Below are positions 25,283 to 35,869 of a DNA stretch of 64,000 nt, in pieces (within the stretch, counting starts at the first letter, position 1; the number at the start of each line of letters is the position of its first letter). Below the pieces are notes generated by a model. The model ran no database searches. It was not told where the DNA came from and saw only the letters and a list, made by a program, of their open reading frames with translations. The stretch is from Cyclobacteriaceae bacterium YHN15 (GTDB lineage: Bacteria > Bacteroidota > Bacteroidia > Cytophagales > Cyclobacteriaceae). The translations under genes and the position numbers were made by a program. The stretch covers positions 372,001-436,000 of the forward strand of contig RKQB01000004.1 of assembly GCA_003797895.1 (NCBI GenBank). Direction: 5' to 3'.

Positions 25283-26281
25283 ATGAAAAAAACTGCAAGC
25301 AATAAACCTAAAATATCAGCAGAAGAGGGAAAGAGACTTCTGCATCAGATGCTATTGATTCGGCGTTTTGAAGAGAAATCAGCTGAAGAATATACAAAGT
25401 CAAAAATACGTGGTTTCCTTCATTTATATGTCGGGGAAGAAGCAGTTGCGGTGGGGGTAACCCAATCTTTGAAGGAGGAAGATTATATTCTCAGCACGTA
25501 TAGGGAGCATGGCCATGCTTTGGCTAGGGGCATGGATCCCGGAGAGATTATGGCAGAAATGTTCGGAAAATTAGAAGGATGCAGTATGGGCAGAGGTGGT
25601 TCCATGCATTTGTTTGATTCCAAGATCAATTTCTTTGGAGGGAATGCCATAGTATGCGGTCATTTGCCTATGGCTGTGGGGATGGCCTTGGCTTCCAAGA
25701 AGCAGGGGAAGAAAAATGTCACCTGTTGTTTTTTTGGGGAGGGTGCCGCTGCAGAAGGAGAATTCCATGAATCCATGAATCTGGCGGCATTATGGAATGT
25801 ACCGGTACTATTCCTTTGTGAAAACAACCTATATGCCATGGGGACGGCACTTAAATACACCCATTCCGAGCAAAAACTTGAAAAGAAGGGTCCAGCCTAT
25901 GGGATAGAAACGGGCAGTGTCAATGGCATGGACCTTATGGCTGTAATGGAAGCAAGCCAAAAAGCAGTGGATTACATTAGAAAAACAGGGAAACCTTATT
26001 TCTTGGTTTGCTATACCTATAGGTTCAGGGCCCATTCCATGTTTGATGCCGAACTATACAGGGAAAAGGCCGAAGTGGAAAAATGGAAAAAAGAAGACCC
26101 AATACCAAAGTTTTCGGAGTACCTATTAAAAGAAAAGATGATTTCGGCTGAGGAAATCCAGGAAATCGAAGGTAAAGTTGAAAGGGAAATTGAAAAGGCC
26201 ATTGAATTTGCAGAAAACGGAACATGGGAAGATGTTAAAGATTTAACTCGATTTGTTTACACCGAATCCCAAAGATCATGA
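25283..26281 (+). CDS. pdhA: pyruvate (or acetoin) dehydrogenase E1 component, alpha subunit
   Basis: A 332-residue thiamine-diphosphate-binding subunit that pairs with the next gene's product in an alpha2beta2 decarboxylase. Motifs are '[15 protein letters not shown]', '[11 protein letters not shown]', '[10 protein letters not shown]', and the TPP site [10 protein letters not shown] at about residue 152 running to '[10 protein letters not shown]'. It resembles both PdhA and AcoA of acetoin dehydrogenase, and the two cannot be separated safely by eye. Its TGA overlaps the ATG of pdhB (ATGA). The adjacent ligase and ppsA favour pyruvate as the substrate. Confidence 0.9.
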   Translation: MKKTASNKPKISAEEGKRLLHQMLLIRRFEEKSAEEYTKSKIRGFLHLYVGEEAVAVGVTQSLKEEDYILSTYREHGHALARGMDPGEIMAEMFGKLEGCSMGRGGSMHLFDSKINFFGGNAIVCGHLPMAVGMALASKKQGKKNVTCCFFGEGAAAEGEFHESMNLAALWNVPVLFLCENNLYAMGTALKYTHSEQKLEKKGPAYGIETGSVNGMDLMAVMEASQKAVDYIRKTGKPYFLVCYTYRFRAHSMFDAELYREKAEVEKWKKEDPIPKFSEYLLKEKMISAEEIQEIEGKVEREIEKAIEFAENGTWEDVKDLTRFVYTESQRS

Positions 26282-27264
26282 GCAAATATATCAACTTGAG
26301 CTATAGAGATGCCCTGAAATCGGCAATTAGAGAAGCACTAAAAAATGATGAACGTGTATTTTTGATGGGAGAAGATGTTGGGCATTATGGAGGAGCTTTT
26401 GCTGTGAGTAAGGGCCTGCTTCAGGAATTCGGACCTGAAAGGATCATGGACGTACCGCTTTCCGAGTCGGGATTTACAGGGTCCGGCATTGGGGCTGCAT
26501 TAGCAGGAATGAAACCTATTGTCGAAGTCATGACGGTCAACTTCAGTCTTTTGGCGATGGATCAGATCATCAATAATGCAGCAACCCTGCTTCACATGTC
26601 AGGAGGACAGCTTAATGTTCCGGTGGTGATAAGGATGGGCTGTGGTATAGGGAGGCAATTGGCCGCACAGCATTCCCATAGCTGGGAACCCTTTTATGCC
26701 CATGTTCCAGGATTGATCGTTCTTTCCGTAGGCACTCATGAAGATGCAAGGGGGATGTTACTATCCGCATTGGAAAGCCCTGATCCGGTAATTCTTTTTG
26801 AATATACCTCTATGCTCAATCTTGAAAAAGAAATACCTGAAGATGCCGGAGCAGTAGATATCAGGCAGGCAAAGGTGCTAAAGCAAGGAAAGGACCTCAG
26901 CTTGATTACTTATGGAACTGGAGTCTATAAATGTTTGGAAGCAGCGGATATTCTGGCAGGGGAGGGTATGGATGTAGAGGTCATTGATTTAAGGGTTTTA
27001 AGACCTATGGATGAGGAAACCTTTCTGACATCGATTACTAAAACCCATAGAGCATTGGTAGTGGAAGATGCTTGGAGATCTGTCAGTATTTCTTCAGAAG
27101 TGGCGGCCCGGATTATGGAAAAGGCCTTTTATGAGTTGGATGCCCCGGTGGAGCGATTGTGCGGAGTGGAAGTACCCATTCCCTATCCCAAACATTTGGA
27201 AGATGCCTCAGTGCCACAGGTTTATGATATTGTTGAGAAAGTAACAAAAATGTTAAGGCCATGA
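26278..27264 (+). CDS. pdhB: pyruvate (or acetoin) dehydrogenase E1 component, beta subunit
   Basis: A 328-residue partner of the alpha subunit. It opens '[20 protein letters not shown]' and '[13 protein letters not shown]', followed by '[20 protein letters not shown]', the usual beta-subunit core, and a late '[20 protein letters not shown]'. The C-terminal domain links to the E2 core in relatives. It overlaps both neighbours by four bases, so equal co-translation with E1 alpha and E2 is expected. Confidence 0.92.
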   Translation: MSKYINLSYRDALKSAIREALKNDERVFLMGEDVGHYGGAFAVSKGLLQEFGPERIMDVPLSESGFTGSGIGAALAGMKPIVEVMTVNFSLLAMDQIINNAATLLHMSGGQLNVPVVIRMGCGIGRQLAAQHSHSWEPFYAHVPGLIVLSVGTHEDARGMLLSALESPDPVILFEYTSMLNLEKEIPEDAGAVDIRQAKVLKQGKDLSLITYGTGVYKCLEAADILAGEGMDVEVIDLRVLRPMDEETFLTSITKTHRALVVEDAWRSVSISSEVAARIMEKAFYELDAPVERLCGVEVPIPYPKHLEDASVPQVYDIVEKVTKMLRP

Positions 27265-28502
27265 TAGAATTTCAAATGCCCAGTTTGGGTGCTGATATGG
27301 AAGATGGTACCTTGGTGGAATGGAGAAAGAAGCCCGGAGATATCATCAGGCGAGGGGATATTATAGCTGATGTGGATACCCAAAAGGGATTGATAGAAAT
27401 TGAAGTTTTTGATGAGGGAATCCTTGAAAAACACTTGGTTATGGAAGGTCAAAAAGTACCGGTAGGAACCGTTTTGGCTTTGATTAAGCCCTTGAAAGAA
27501 GCAAAGAATGTTGAAGTAGAAAAAACAGAAGGTGAAGTTCCTGAAAAAAGGGAGGAATTGGAAATTCCACATCCCATTATTGAGAAGAAGCCCATGATTT
27601 CAAGGGAGATTGAAGAAAAAACTGAAATGCCCCGGATAAAGATATCCCCATTGGCAAAACGGATTGCTGAGGAAAATAAGATTGATTATTCCAAGATCAA
27701 AGGAACAGGTCCGGAAGGCTCAATAGTAAAAGGAGATATTGAAAAGCTTATGATTTCCATGCCACAGGAAGCAGAAGTGACAGAACCTGAAGTTGCAGAA
27801 CCTGAAGTTGCAGAACCTGAAGTTAAGCCACAGGCTCCGGCATGGGATGCTTTACGGATGGCCATTGCATCCTCCATGAGTAAATCCAATAAAGAAATTC
27901 CCCATTACTATCTGGAAAAAAGGATGAATATGTCCAAGGCTATGGACTGGCTTAAAGAAAGGAACAGGGAAAGGCCTATTCAAAAGCGCTTGTTGCCAGT
28001 GGCTATATTGATCAAGGCGGTTGCAAAGGCCCTGGATGAAGTTCCTGATCTGAATGCGGTATGGGAAGGTTCCTTACAAAGGAAAAATGAAATCAATATT
28101 GGTTTTGTGGTTTCTCTAAGATCAGGGGGAATTGTACTGCCTGCCATTTTGAATGCGGACACTAAACCCGTAGATGAAATCATGGAAATCCTGAATGATC
28201 TAATTCCAAGGGCCAGGGCATTCAAACTCCGAAGTTCAGAGCTGGGCCAGTCCACCTTTACCATTACAAGCATAGGAGAAGGAGGAGCAGATAAAATTTT
28301 TGGATTGATTTATCCTCCACAGGTAGGCATTGTTGGTTTTGGGGAAATCAGTGAACAGCCAGTTGCTGAAGGGGGTATGCTTGGAATAAAACCTGTGATT
28401 GATGTTACCTTAGCCGCTGATCACCGGGCAACAGATGGGCTGGTAGGAAGCCGGTTTTTGGCTGCATTAAATAAATATCTACAAAATCCCGATAACTTAT
28501 GA
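27261..28502 (+). CDS. pdhC: pyruvate dehydrogenase E2 (dihydrolipoamide acetyltransferase)
   Basis: A 413-residue E2. A single lipoyl domain (about residues 1-75) has Lys42 in '[13 protein letters not shown]'. A peripheral-subunit-binding domain follows near 115-155 ('[19 protein letters not shown]'), then a flexible linker with repeated EPEVA units encoded by an 18-base direct repeat near 27780. The catalytic domain ends with His388 in DHRATDG. E2 passes the acetyl group from lipoate to CoA. No E3 dehydrogenase gene is in the operon, so a shared one elsewhere is likely. The next gene is an acyl carrier protein, overlapping by four bases. Confidence 0.92.
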   Translation: MIEFQMPSLGADMEDGTLVEWRKKPGDIIRRGDIIADVDTQKGLIEIEVFDEGILEKHLVMEGQKVPVGTVLALIKPLKEAKNVEVEKTEGEVPEKREELEIPHPIIEKKPMISREIEEKTEMPRIKISPLAKRIAEENKIDYSKIKGTGPEGSIVKGDIEKLMISMPQEAEVTEPEVAEPEVAEPEVKPQAPAWDALRMAIASSMSKSNKEIPHYYLEKRMNMSKAMDWLKERNRERPIQKRLLPVAILIKAVAKALDEVPDLNAVWEGSLQRKNEINIGFVVSLRSGGIVLPAILNADTKPVDEIMEILNDLIPRARAFKLRSSELGQSTFTITSIGEGGADKIFGLIYPPQVGIVGFGEISEQPVAEGGMLGIKPVIDVTLAADHRATDGLVGSRFLAALNKYLQNPDNL

Positions 28503-28744
28503 GTGAAGAAGAGATCAAAAAAACAATATTTCAGCTGTTAAAAAGGATTGCACCTGAAACGGAGCCATCCGAATTAATGCCGGAGGAAAATATCAGAGAA
28601 GCATTGAACATTGACTCCTTTGATGCCCTACAGTTTATTGTAGCCATCAGCGAGAAATTAAAGGTTGAAATTCCTGAGGAAGATTACGGAAAAACCACTA
28701 ATTTAAAGTCTTTGGTTTCTTACATTCAAAATAAGACGAAATAA
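28499..28744 (+). CDS. acyl carrier protein in the pyruvate dehydrogenase operon
   Basis: An 81-residue acidic four-helix carrier. Ser40 in 'LNIDSFDALQFIVAISEKL' is the expected 4'-phosphopantetheine attachment site, with DSFD in place of the usual DSLD. The C-terminus 'TNLKSLVSYIQ' matches helix IV. It overlaps the E2 gene by four bases and is the only ACP in the window, without fatty-acid genes beside it. A role linked to E2 or to the ligase upstream, such as receiving an acyl group, is possible but only inferred. A dedicated housekeeping AcpP elsewhere is expected. Confidence 0.85.
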   Translation: MSEEEIKKTIFQLLKRIAPETEPSELMPEENIREALNIDSFDALQFIVAISEKLKVEIPEEDYGKTTNLKSLVSYIQNKTK

Positions 28745-28769
28745 TAAATTAAAATAAAACCCAAATACT

Positions 28770-29210
28770 ATGGATAAAACATCTTTTAAACAAATAGGCG
28801 TTTGGATTGACCAATCCAAGGCTTATTTAATCGGTTATCATAAAGGGAAAGCAGAGTTGATTGAGACTGTCGATTCTCCCTATGAAAGCATCAAAAGGAT
28901 AGAAGGAGAGGTCAAAGACATGACAAGGTTTTCACCTAATCCGGAACATGCCTCCAATAATGAGCATAAGAAGCATAACATTAGTCAGAACGAACTCAAT
29001 GAATATTTCAAAATGATGGAAACCAAGCTTCATCCATTTGATGATATCCTCTTATTCGGTCCCGGCACTGCCAAAGAACAATTAAGAAACAGGCTGAGGG
29101 AAAACAAATCCTTTGGAGGGAAATGGCTGTCAGTCCAACCCAGTGATAAGTTGACCGATAACCAGTTATTGGCTTTTGTCAGGGATTTTTATGACAGTGC
29201 CACTCCCTAA
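28770..29210 (+). CDS. conserved-type hypothetical protein, end of the PDH operon
   Basis: A 146-residue protein with the opening 'IGVWIDQSKAYLIGYHKGKA' and a later 'ILLFGPGTAKEQLRNRLREN'. The strand-turn-strand start and the 'FGPGTAKEQL' stretch recall the eRF1 domain-3/ribosomal-L30e-like fold of small stress or host-attachment-type proteins; this is a memory-based impression. It lies 25 bases after the acyl carrier protein gene and could belong to the same transcript. It overlaps the convergent next gene by four bases. Confidence 0.65.
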   Translation: MDKTSFKQIGVWIDQSKAYLIGYHKGKAELIETVDSPYESIKRIEGEVKDMTRFSPNPEHASNNEHKKHNISQNELNEYFKMMETKLHPFDDILLFGPGTAKEQLRNRLRENKSFGGKWLSVQPSDKLTDNQLLAFVRDFYDSATP

Positions 29211-29971
29211 TTCAGGGCAAGGTTCTCAAAACCCTCTTTCATTTTGGAAACAGCATCAAAGGAGTTGTCAATATTGATGACTCCTTTTCCTATTTCATGC
29301 CAATAGCCATCCCCACAATCTATAAAATGGCCCTGATGCTGGGGAGTTTTTTCTTTTGCCCTATCATAATCATAATCGGGTAGGAAGACGTAGCTGAGCA
29401 GTTGTTTGGTTTCATCCCAATCAGCTTCTTTTTCTTTCCCGTTTACCTTGACCTCTATCTTCCTTATGGAAAATTTCACTGTCAGACTGATAAAGTCTTC
29501 CCGGTTGTTTTCCCTAATGATATATTGAATGGTCAGTGGGGCTTCTTTTTTGCTGATCTCGTAGATGGCCTGTATATAATCCTGTGCAAAATATTGCCAA
29601 TCCTGCTGATTAAGCGGTATGGTCCTGCTGATCTGTCCATGGCGGTCTTTTGCCAGGATGCTCACACCTCCCTCATCATCCAGTTTGTTATTGGACCATT
29701 TGGATCTGGCATACAGTTCTTTCAAAGGTTTTTCCCATACCTTGGGTATTTCCCCCTGGAAATGGAAGTCATCATCCAAGGTAAAGCCCTCATCCAGGAT
29801 TTCTTCTTCGGATATCTCCTCTCTGTCCGTATATACCAAGTCCAGCGTGGTGTCCAAGAAAAGTTTTCCGAAGCTTATTTTTAGTTTGAAAATATGGCTG
29901 TAAGGCGGAGGAACCAATCCCGATTCAAAAACAATTTCAAGTCGGGCCAGGTCATCAGTTTTGAGATGCAT
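29207..29971 (-). CDS. hypothetical protein
   Basis: A 254-residue soluble protein without signal peptide or membrane segment. It is rich in charged residues ('DREEISEEEILDEGFTLDDD') and has probable beta-sheet segments such as 'SLTVKFSIRKIEVKVNGKE'. I do not recognise a family or catalytic motif. It is transcribed towards the PDH operon and starts about 170 bases from the divergent efflux operon. Confidence 0.7.
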   Translation of the reverse strand: MHLKTDDLARLEIVFESGLVPPPYSHIFKLKISFGKLFLDTTLDLVYTDREEISEEEILDEGFTLDDDFHFQGEIPKVWEKPLKELYARSKWSNNKLDDEGGVSILAKDRHGQISRTIPLNQQDWQYFAQDYIQAIYEISKKEAPLTIQYIIRENNREDFISLTVKFSIRKIEVKVNGKEKEADWDETKQLLSYVFLPDYDYDRAKEKTPQHQGHFIDCGDGYWHEIGKGVINIDNSFDAVSKMKEGFENLALN

Positions 29972-30118
29972 AATAATTTATTAAAAAGATAATTTGTACA
30001 AAGCATAAAATTAGCCATTTTTATGAATAGTTCAATTATTTAGATTAAAACCAAAATAGAGCATATGAAAATTTCAAAGTAATTGATAGGGTACCGATAA
30101 ATAAAAAAAAAATAATAT

Positions 30119-30126
30119 TATTTTTG
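30119..30126 (+). promoter_or_regulatory. probable -7 box of the efflux operon
   Basis: TATTTTTG matches the Bacteroidota -7 consensus TAnnTTTG, 17 bases before the ATG of the membrane fusion protein gene. I did not find a convincing -33 element at the usual distance. Confidence 0.4.
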
Positions 30127-30143
30127 TAAAATTTCGTTAAGTT

Positions 30144-31277
30144 ATGAAAGGTATTTCCCACACTATCCGCTTTGTTTTGATCTCACTCCTGATTTTAGGT
30201 TGCGACAAAAAAACGGAAACGATTACTATACAGAATCTCAAAGCAGTAGAAGTTGCACAGGAGTCCGTTCCAATATATAAAGATTTTGTAGGGCAGGTTT
30301 ATGGAAAAGCTGATATTCCAATCCGTGCACGTGTGGATGGTTTTATTGAGAAAATCCACTTCAATGAAGGCTTGAGGGTCACTAAAGGTCAATTACTTTA
30401 TTCTATTGACGACTATCCCTACAAGTTGGAAGTCACCAGAGAACAAAGCCGTCTTTCCGAAGCAAGAATCATGTTGGTCAATGCAACAAATGACCTAGAG
30501 AGAATTCAACCCTTAGCAGAACTCAATGCTGTCAGTAAAAGAGACCTCGATGCAGCTATTGCAAGAAAAGAAGCCGCTGAAGAATCCTTAAAGTCTGCTG
30601 AGGCAAGTCTAAGTTTGTCAAAGGTAAACTTAGGTTATGCTAATATTTATGCTCCCATCACAGGAATCATTGGGAAAACAAAGGCAAAAGTGGGAGAGTA
30701 TGTAGGTAGGTCTCCCAATCCGGTTATCCTGAATACCGTTTCCCAGATCGATAGTGTCATTGTTGAATTCTTTTTGAATGAAAGGGATTACCTCACCTTA
30801 GCGAGGGAGGTAATTGAATTATCTTCAACAGATGTAAAAAAAGCAGAATTACCTTTGGAATTATTTTTGGCTGATGGTGAATTATTTCCGTTTCCTGGAA
30901 AATTCAGGTTTATTGATAGGGAAGTAGATCCTACCACAGGATCAATCTTAATACAGAGTATATTTCCCAATCCCGAAGGTCTTATTCGCCCTGGACAATT
31001 TGCAAAAGTAAGGAGTATGGTCAATGTGGTGGAAAATGCCTTGGTGATCCCGCAGCGTTGTGCTTTTGAGGTTCAGGGATTTTTCAATGTGTATGTGGTG
31101 GATTCCGAAAACAAGGTGGTCCAAAAGCAGGTGGAAATTTTTGACAGTTTTGAAGATAAATTCATCATCAAGTCAGGCCTCGAAAAAGGAGATAAGGTTT
31201 TGATAGATGGTCTGATGACCGTAAAAGGAGGCCAAGAGGTAAATATAGAAATCATTCAATTCAACGCTGAAAAATAG
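30144..31277 (+). CDS. RND efflux membrane fusion protein (periplasmic adaptor)
   Basis: A 377-residue lipoprotein with the lipobox LILGC. It has the adaptor layout: barrel-sandwich half-motif 'IPIRARVDGFIEKIHFNEGL', a helical hairpin (about residues 90-160), the second half-motif 'VNLGYANIYAPITGIIGKT', then the beta-barrel and membrane-proximal domain ('GLIRPGQFAKVRSMV'). It bridges the inner-membrane pump and the outer-membrane channel encoded next. The pump gene starts six bases after its stop. Confidence 0.93.
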   Translation: MKGISHTIRFVLISLLILGCDKKTETITIQNLKAVEVAQESVPIYKDFVGQVYGKADIPIRARVDGFIEKIHFNEGLRVTKGQLLYSIDDYPYKLEVTREQSRLSEARIMLVNATNDLERIQPLAELNAVSKRDLDAAIARKEAAEESLKSAEASLSLSKVNLGYANIYAPITGIIGKTKAKVGEYVGRSPNPVILNTVSQIDSVIVEFFLNERDYLTLAREVIELSSTDVKKAELPLELFLADGELFPFPGKFRFIDREVDPTTGSILIQSIFPNPEGLIRPGQFAKVRSMVNVVENALVIPQRCAFEVQGFFNVYVVDSENKVVQKQVEIFDSFEDKFIIKSGLEKGDKVLIDGLMTVKGGQEVNIEIIQFNAEK

Positions 31278-31283
31278 GCTTCC

Positions 31284-34200
31284 ATGCAAGAGCAACATCA
31301 CTTTTTCGTAAGAAGACCTATAGTAGCCATTGTCATCGCCATCGTGACGGTGACCATTGGTTTGGTCGCCTTAGGAGGACTTCCCATCGAACAATATCCC
31401 AACATCACGCCTTCGGTTGTGCGTGTTTCTTCAAATTATACTGGTGCCAGTGCAGTGAGTGTGGAACAGTCCGTAGCTACACCACTTGAACAAAAAATCA
31501 ACGGGGTGGAAAACATGATCTACATGAAGTCCACCAATGCCAATGATGGTTCAATGAGCATACAGGTGACATTTGATATTGGTACCGACCCGGATATGAA
31601 TACTGTTTTTACCCAAAACAGGGTAGCATCGGCCATGGCCAAGTTGCCGCAGGAAGTGACCCGGATGGGGGTTACCACAGAAAAATCCATGTCCAATATT
31701 TTATTGCTGCTTTCCCTGGTTTCCCCGGATGGAAGGTATGACCAGAAATTTTTGGGAAATTATTCCATGATCAACATCAGGGATAATCTTGCCCGTATCC
31801 CGGGGGTTGGCCGGGTGACTGTAATCGGATCTTCCGATTATTCCATGCGGATTTGGGTGAAACCCGATATCCTCGCAAAAATGGGGATTACAATTGCTGA
31901 AATTACAGAAGCTATCCGTGCCCAAAGTACTATTGTACCGGGAGGCAAACTTGGTGCAGAACCTGCACCGCCCGGCACGGACTTTACTTACGTCATCAGG
32001 TTGCCTGAAAGACTACAGTCAGAGGAAGAATTCAACGAAATCATTGTAAGAACACACCCTGACGGGTCTCAGGTCAGGATCAAGGACATTGCTAGAGTTG
32101 AACTGGGCACAGAAAGTTATGGTGCTTTCACCACCACAGACCAGTCTCAATCCGCTTTGATTTCCATTTACCAGTCTCCAGGCTCAAACGCCGTTAAGGT
32201 GGCTGAAGACGTGATGAAAGAGATGGAGAATCTCGCCCAAAGTTATCCGGAAGGAATCAACCATTCCATTACCTTGGATTCAACCAAGCCCATCGTCGCA
32301 GGTATAGCAGAAATCATTGAAACATTAGTCATTGCTTTGCTTTTGGTGATTTTTGTGGTTTATATCTTCATTCAGGACTGGAGGGCAACCCTGATTCCTA
32401 CTTTGGCCATTCCGGTATCCTTGATTGGTGCGTTTATGTTGTTCCCTTTGTTGGGATTCAGTATCAATGTATTGTCTCTCTTGGGCTTGGTCCTTGCCAT
32501 CGGTATAGTGGTGGATGATGCCATCGTGGTGGTGGAAGCTGTACAGGTGAAGATGGATGGTGGAATGGGCGTCAAACAGGCAACTACTGAAGCCATGAAA
32601 GAGGTTACAGCGCCCATTATTGCCACTAGCCTTGTATTGATTGCGGTATTTGTTCCTGTAGTAGCCATTCCGGGTATCACAGGTCGCTTATACCAGCAGT
32701 TTGCCATCACCATTGCCGTATCTGTATTCATTTCAAGTATCAATGCCTTATCCCTTAGTCCCGCGCTTTGTTCCCTTTTATTGAAACCCAAAAAAGAAGG
32801 ACAGAGAAAAGGGCTATTGGGCAGGTTCTTCACTTCATTTGATAAGGCTTTTGAAAAATCCACCCAATCTTACATGGGTATCACGCAAATAGTGGGAGGT
32901 AAATTGAAACGTGGTGTGGTTTTTATTTTATTGACAGTGGTGGCAGCAGGCATATTGGGCTATACTTTACCGGGAGGATTTATTCCTGAGGAAGATCAGG
33001 GATATATTTTCGTCAGTATGCAGCTCCCCAATGCTGCCAGCTTACAGCGCTCTCGCGAAGTAGCCCAAAAGGTGGAAAAAATTATAGCTGAAATACCTGA
33101 AGTAGAGACTTTTGCAACAGCCGTGGGATACAATTTGTTGGCGGATGCCATGAGTACCAACTCAGTTTTCATGTTTGTCAGCTTAAAAGATTGGGAGGAG
33201 CGGGGAGGCATGACCGCCATCAAAGTTTCGCAGAAAATAAACGGAATTCTCGCCACCCAGGTCAAAGATGCCTTTGCGTTTTCATTTGGTCCTCCTGCCA
33301 TACCCGGTCTGGGTTCAGGTTCCGGATTCAGTATTATGATTCAGGATCAATTGGGAGAAGACCCAAAATATCTTTTTAACAATACCATGGCCTTTATCCA
33401 AGCTGCCAATCAAAGACCGGAAATTGGAAGAGCTTCCACACAATATCAGGCATCGGTTCCGCAGCGTTTTATTGAATTTGACAATGATAAGATATTAAAA
33501 ACAGGAGTCAGACTTCAGGATGTCTATTCCACTTTCGGGGCCTTTACAGGGGGTGCTTATGTCAATGATTTTACAAAATTCGGAAGGATTTACAGGGCAT
33601 ATATCCAAGCTGAGTCGGAATACAGGCAAAATGAGAAAGGCCTAGACCTGTTTTTTGTGAAAAACAAGGATGGGGAATCAGTCCCGATAAGTACCTTCGC
33701 GGAGGTCAAGGATGTCAGTGGCCCAGAATATACGACCAGGTTTAATCTTTACAGGTCGGCTGAGGTAACGGGTGTACCTGCTCCGGGTTATAGTTCCATT
33801 GAGGCGTTGAATGCTTTGGAGGAAGTAGCGGCAGAAGTTCTGCCTTCGAATATGTCCTACAGTTGGAATGGAATGAGTTACCAGGAAAAAAAATCTTCGG
33901 GTTCTGCCGGGGTTATTTTTGCGTTTTCCTTCTTCCTGGTATTTCTGATACTGGCCGCCCAATACGAAAGTTGGTCACTTCCATTGAGTATCATGTTGGG
34001 AACCCCCTTCGCGATATTAGGCGCTTTCCTGTTTTTGGTTGTGGCCAGGTATTTCAGTATCAGTTTTGAAAACAATATTTTCGCCCAGATATCCTTGATT
34101 CTTTTGATTGCCATGGCTGCGAAAAATGCGATTTTGATCGTCGAATTTGCCAAGCTGAAATTTGATGAAGGTTTATCCCTTTACGATGCGGCCATGGATG

Positions 34201-34457
34201 CGGCTAAACTCAGGTTCAGACCGATTTTGATGACGGTATTTTCATTTGTGCTTGGCATACTTCCCTTGGTACTTGCCACCGGTTCGGGAGCGGAAGCCAG
34301 GAAAGTAATGGGAATGGCCTTATTGGGCGGGATTGGGATTGCCACATTTTTGGGTGTTTTCATGTATCCTATGCTCTTCGTTTTGATAGGCAAGCTCTTT
34401 GGTTATGAGAAAAAAAGAGATTTGGAAAAATTAAAATCAAATCCATCTGCATCATGA
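31284..34457 (+). CDS. RND multidrug efflux transporter, HAE1/AcrB type
   Basis: A 1057-residue inner-membrane pump with twelve membrane segments. It opens 'FFVRRPIVAIVIAIVTVTIG' and 'LPIEQYPNITPSVVRV', hallmarks of the hydrophobe/amphiphile exporters. The proton relay is present: Asp411-Asp412 in 'GIVVDDAIVVVE' of segment 4 and Lys947 in 'MAAKNAILIVEFAK' of segment 10. Two large periplasmic loops follow segments 1 and 7. It works as a trimer with the adaptor and channel. Substrates cannot be read from the sequence. Its TGA overlaps the next ATG by four bases. Confidence 0.96.
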   Translation: MQEQHHFFVRRPIVAIVIAIVTVTIGLVALGGLPIEQYPNITPSVVRVSSNYTGASAVSVEQSVATPLEQKINGVENMIYMKSTNANDGSMSIQVTFDIGTDPDMNTVFTQNRVASAMAKLPQEVTRMGVTTEKSMSNILLLLSLVSPDGRYDQKFLGNYSMINIRDNLARIPGVGRVTVIGSSDYSMRIWVKPDILAKMGITIAEITEAIRAQSTIVPGGKLGAEPAPPGTDFTYVIRLPERLQSEEEFNEIIVRTHPDGSQVRIKDIARVELGTESYGAFTTTDQSQSALISIYQSPGSNAVKVAEDVMKEMENLAQSYPEGINHSITLDSTKPIVAGIAEIIETLVIALLLVIFVVYIFIQDWRATLIPTLAIPVSLIGAFMLFPLLGFSINVLSLLGLVLAIGIVVDDAIVVVEAVQVKMDGGMGVKQATTEAMKEVTAPIIATSLVLIAVFVPVVAIPGITGRLYQQFAITIAVSVFISSINALSLSPALCSLLLKPKKEGQRKGLLGRFFTSFDKAFEKSTQSYMGITQIVGGKLKRGVVFILLTVVAAGILGYTLPGGFIPEEDQGYIFVSMQLPNAASLQRSREVAQKVEKIIAEIPEVETFATAVGYNLLADAMSTNSVFMFVSLKDWEERGGMTAIKVSQKINGILATQVKDAFAFSFGPPAIPGLGSGSGFSIMIQDQLGEDPKYLFNNTMAFIQAANQRPEIGRASTQYQASVPQRFIEFDNDKILKTGVRLQDVYSTFGAFTGGAYVNDFTKFGRIYRAYIQAESEYRQNEKGLDLFFVKNKDGESVPISTFAEVKDVSGPEYTTRFNLYRSAEVTGVPAPGYSSIEALNALEEVAAEVLPSNMSYSWNGMSYQEKKSSGSAGVIFAFSFFLVFLILAAQYESWSLPLSIMLGTPFAILGAFLFLVVARYFSISFENNIFAQISLILLIAMAAKNAILIVEFAKLKFDEGLSLYDAAMDAAKLRFRPILMTVFSFVLGILPLVLATGSGAEARKVMGMALLGGIGIATFLGVFMYPMLFVLIGKLFGYEKKRDLEKLKSNPSAS

Positions 34458-35869
34458 GAAAACTGTTATACATAGCCATTGCTGTTTTGTTATTGGGAGC
34501 CTGTAAAGCAGGTAAACGCTATCAAGGTGCAAACGTATTGGTACCCGGACAATTCAAAACCGGTTTGACTGATGCAGAACTGATGCCTTCTGATACGGTC
34601 AATACCGATTCAATTCCTAAAATCGGTAATGCGAATATCCTTTGGTGGGAGTCTTTTGACGATCCTGTATTGATTGATTTGATTCAAAAAGCCTTGTTAT
34701 ACAATAGAAATGCGCTGATAGCCACAGAGCGTATTATGCAGGCGCGCTATGCGTTAAAGATTCAGAACGCAAACTTCCTGCCGATGATAGGGGCAGAGGC
34801 ATCTGCAGAAAGGGGCAATTTCCTTTTCAATCAAATAGGTCAGGTAAATGAACTTTTCATTGCAGGTTCAGGGCTTTATTGGGAGCTTGATTTTTGGGGA
34901 AGGATCAGAAATTTGTCCGACGCTGCCAGATTCAACCTTCTATCCAGTGAATACGGCCTACAAAGCATTCAGATATCACTTATCTCAGATGTTGCCAGTA
35001 CCTATTTTAATTTGTTGCAGGCCAGAGAAGAGTATGAAATCGCAGAACGAAATCTGGCACTCAGGGACAGTATGCACCAAATTATCCAATTAAGATTTGA
35101 CAAGGGAATAGTTCCCCAAACAGATGTGGACCAGTCCCAGATTTTGAAAGCGATTGCGGCCGGATCCGTTCCAAGATTTCAACGAAAAACAGTACAGCTT
35201 GAAAATTCACTTAGTTTCCTGGTTGGCATGAATCCCATGCATATCGCTACAGGTAAATCATTGACAGAACAGAAGGTAGGCATAGAACTTACTGGATTCA
35301 GCCCCTCAGATTTATTGAGCAACAGGCCGGATATTATTGCCGCGGAATACAGCCTTATGGCGCAAAACTCTCAGGTAGGCGTAGCCAAGGCCAATCGTTT
35401 GCCGACCATAAGCCTGAATGCTACACTCGGAATCATATCAAACAATATTTCCGATTTGAGTTTGAAGAATCCTTTATGGAATTTGGGTGGACAACTTGCC
35501 GGTCCTTTGTTTTTTTGGGGACAGCTGAGAAGGCAGGTAGATATTGAACAAAGTAAGGAGTACCAGGCATTGTTTTCTTATGAAAATACCGTTTTGAATG
35601 CATTCCGTGAAGTAGGGGACCTTAAAATTGAAATCAGCACCCTGATGGAAGAAATCAACATAGCAAAAGAGAGGAAAGCCTCGGCTTTGAACGCCCAATT
35701 TCTGAGTGGTGAAAGGTATAGTCAGGGGATAACAAGTTACCTGGAATTTCTCGAATCACAACGCCAGGCTTTCGATGCAGAACTGGAGCTGGTGCAGCTT
35801 CAACAGCAACTGCTTTCTGCCTATGCGCGCATGTACAGGGCAACCGGTGGAGGACCTGTTGTTCAGTAG
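34454..35869 (+). CDS. outer-membrane efflux lipoprotein, TolC/NodT family
   Basis: A 471-residue outer-membrane channel component. The lipobox is LGAC (residues 15-18). Two repeats of the outer-membrane-efflux domain can be seen; both have the long helical stretches, for example 'EEYEIAERNLALRDSMHQII' and 'NRPDIIAAEYSLMAQNSQVG', the latter containing the family RPDI motif. Coupled by overlap to the pump gene, it closes the tripartite operon. Confidence 0.93.
   Translation: MRKLLYIAIAVLLLGACKAGKRYQGANVLVPGQFKTGLTDAELMPSDTVNTDSIPKIGNANILWWESFDDPVLIDLIQKALLYNRNALIATERIMQARYALKIQNANFLPMIGAEASAERGNFLFNQIGQVNELFIAGSGLYWELDFWGRIRNLSDAARFNLLSSEYGLQSIQISLISDVASTYFNLLQAREEYEIAERNLALRDSMHQIIQLRFDKGIVPQTDVDQSQILKAIAAGSVPRFQRKTVQLENSLSFLVGMNPMHIATGKSLTEQKVGIELTGFSPSDLLSNRPDIIAAEYSLMAQNSQVGVAKANRLPTISLNATLGIISNNISDLSLKNPLWNLGGQLAGPLFFWGQLRRQVDIEQSKEYQALFSYENTVLNAFREVGDLKIEISTLMEEINIAKERKASALNAQFLSGERYSQGITSYLEFLESQRQAFDAELELVQLQQQLLSAYARMYRATGGGPVVQ

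Noticed and set aside
29402..29884. 160-codon open frame opposite the hypothetical gene at 29207-29971
   Set aside because: It is a shadow; the minus-strand frame is longer and fits its neighbours.
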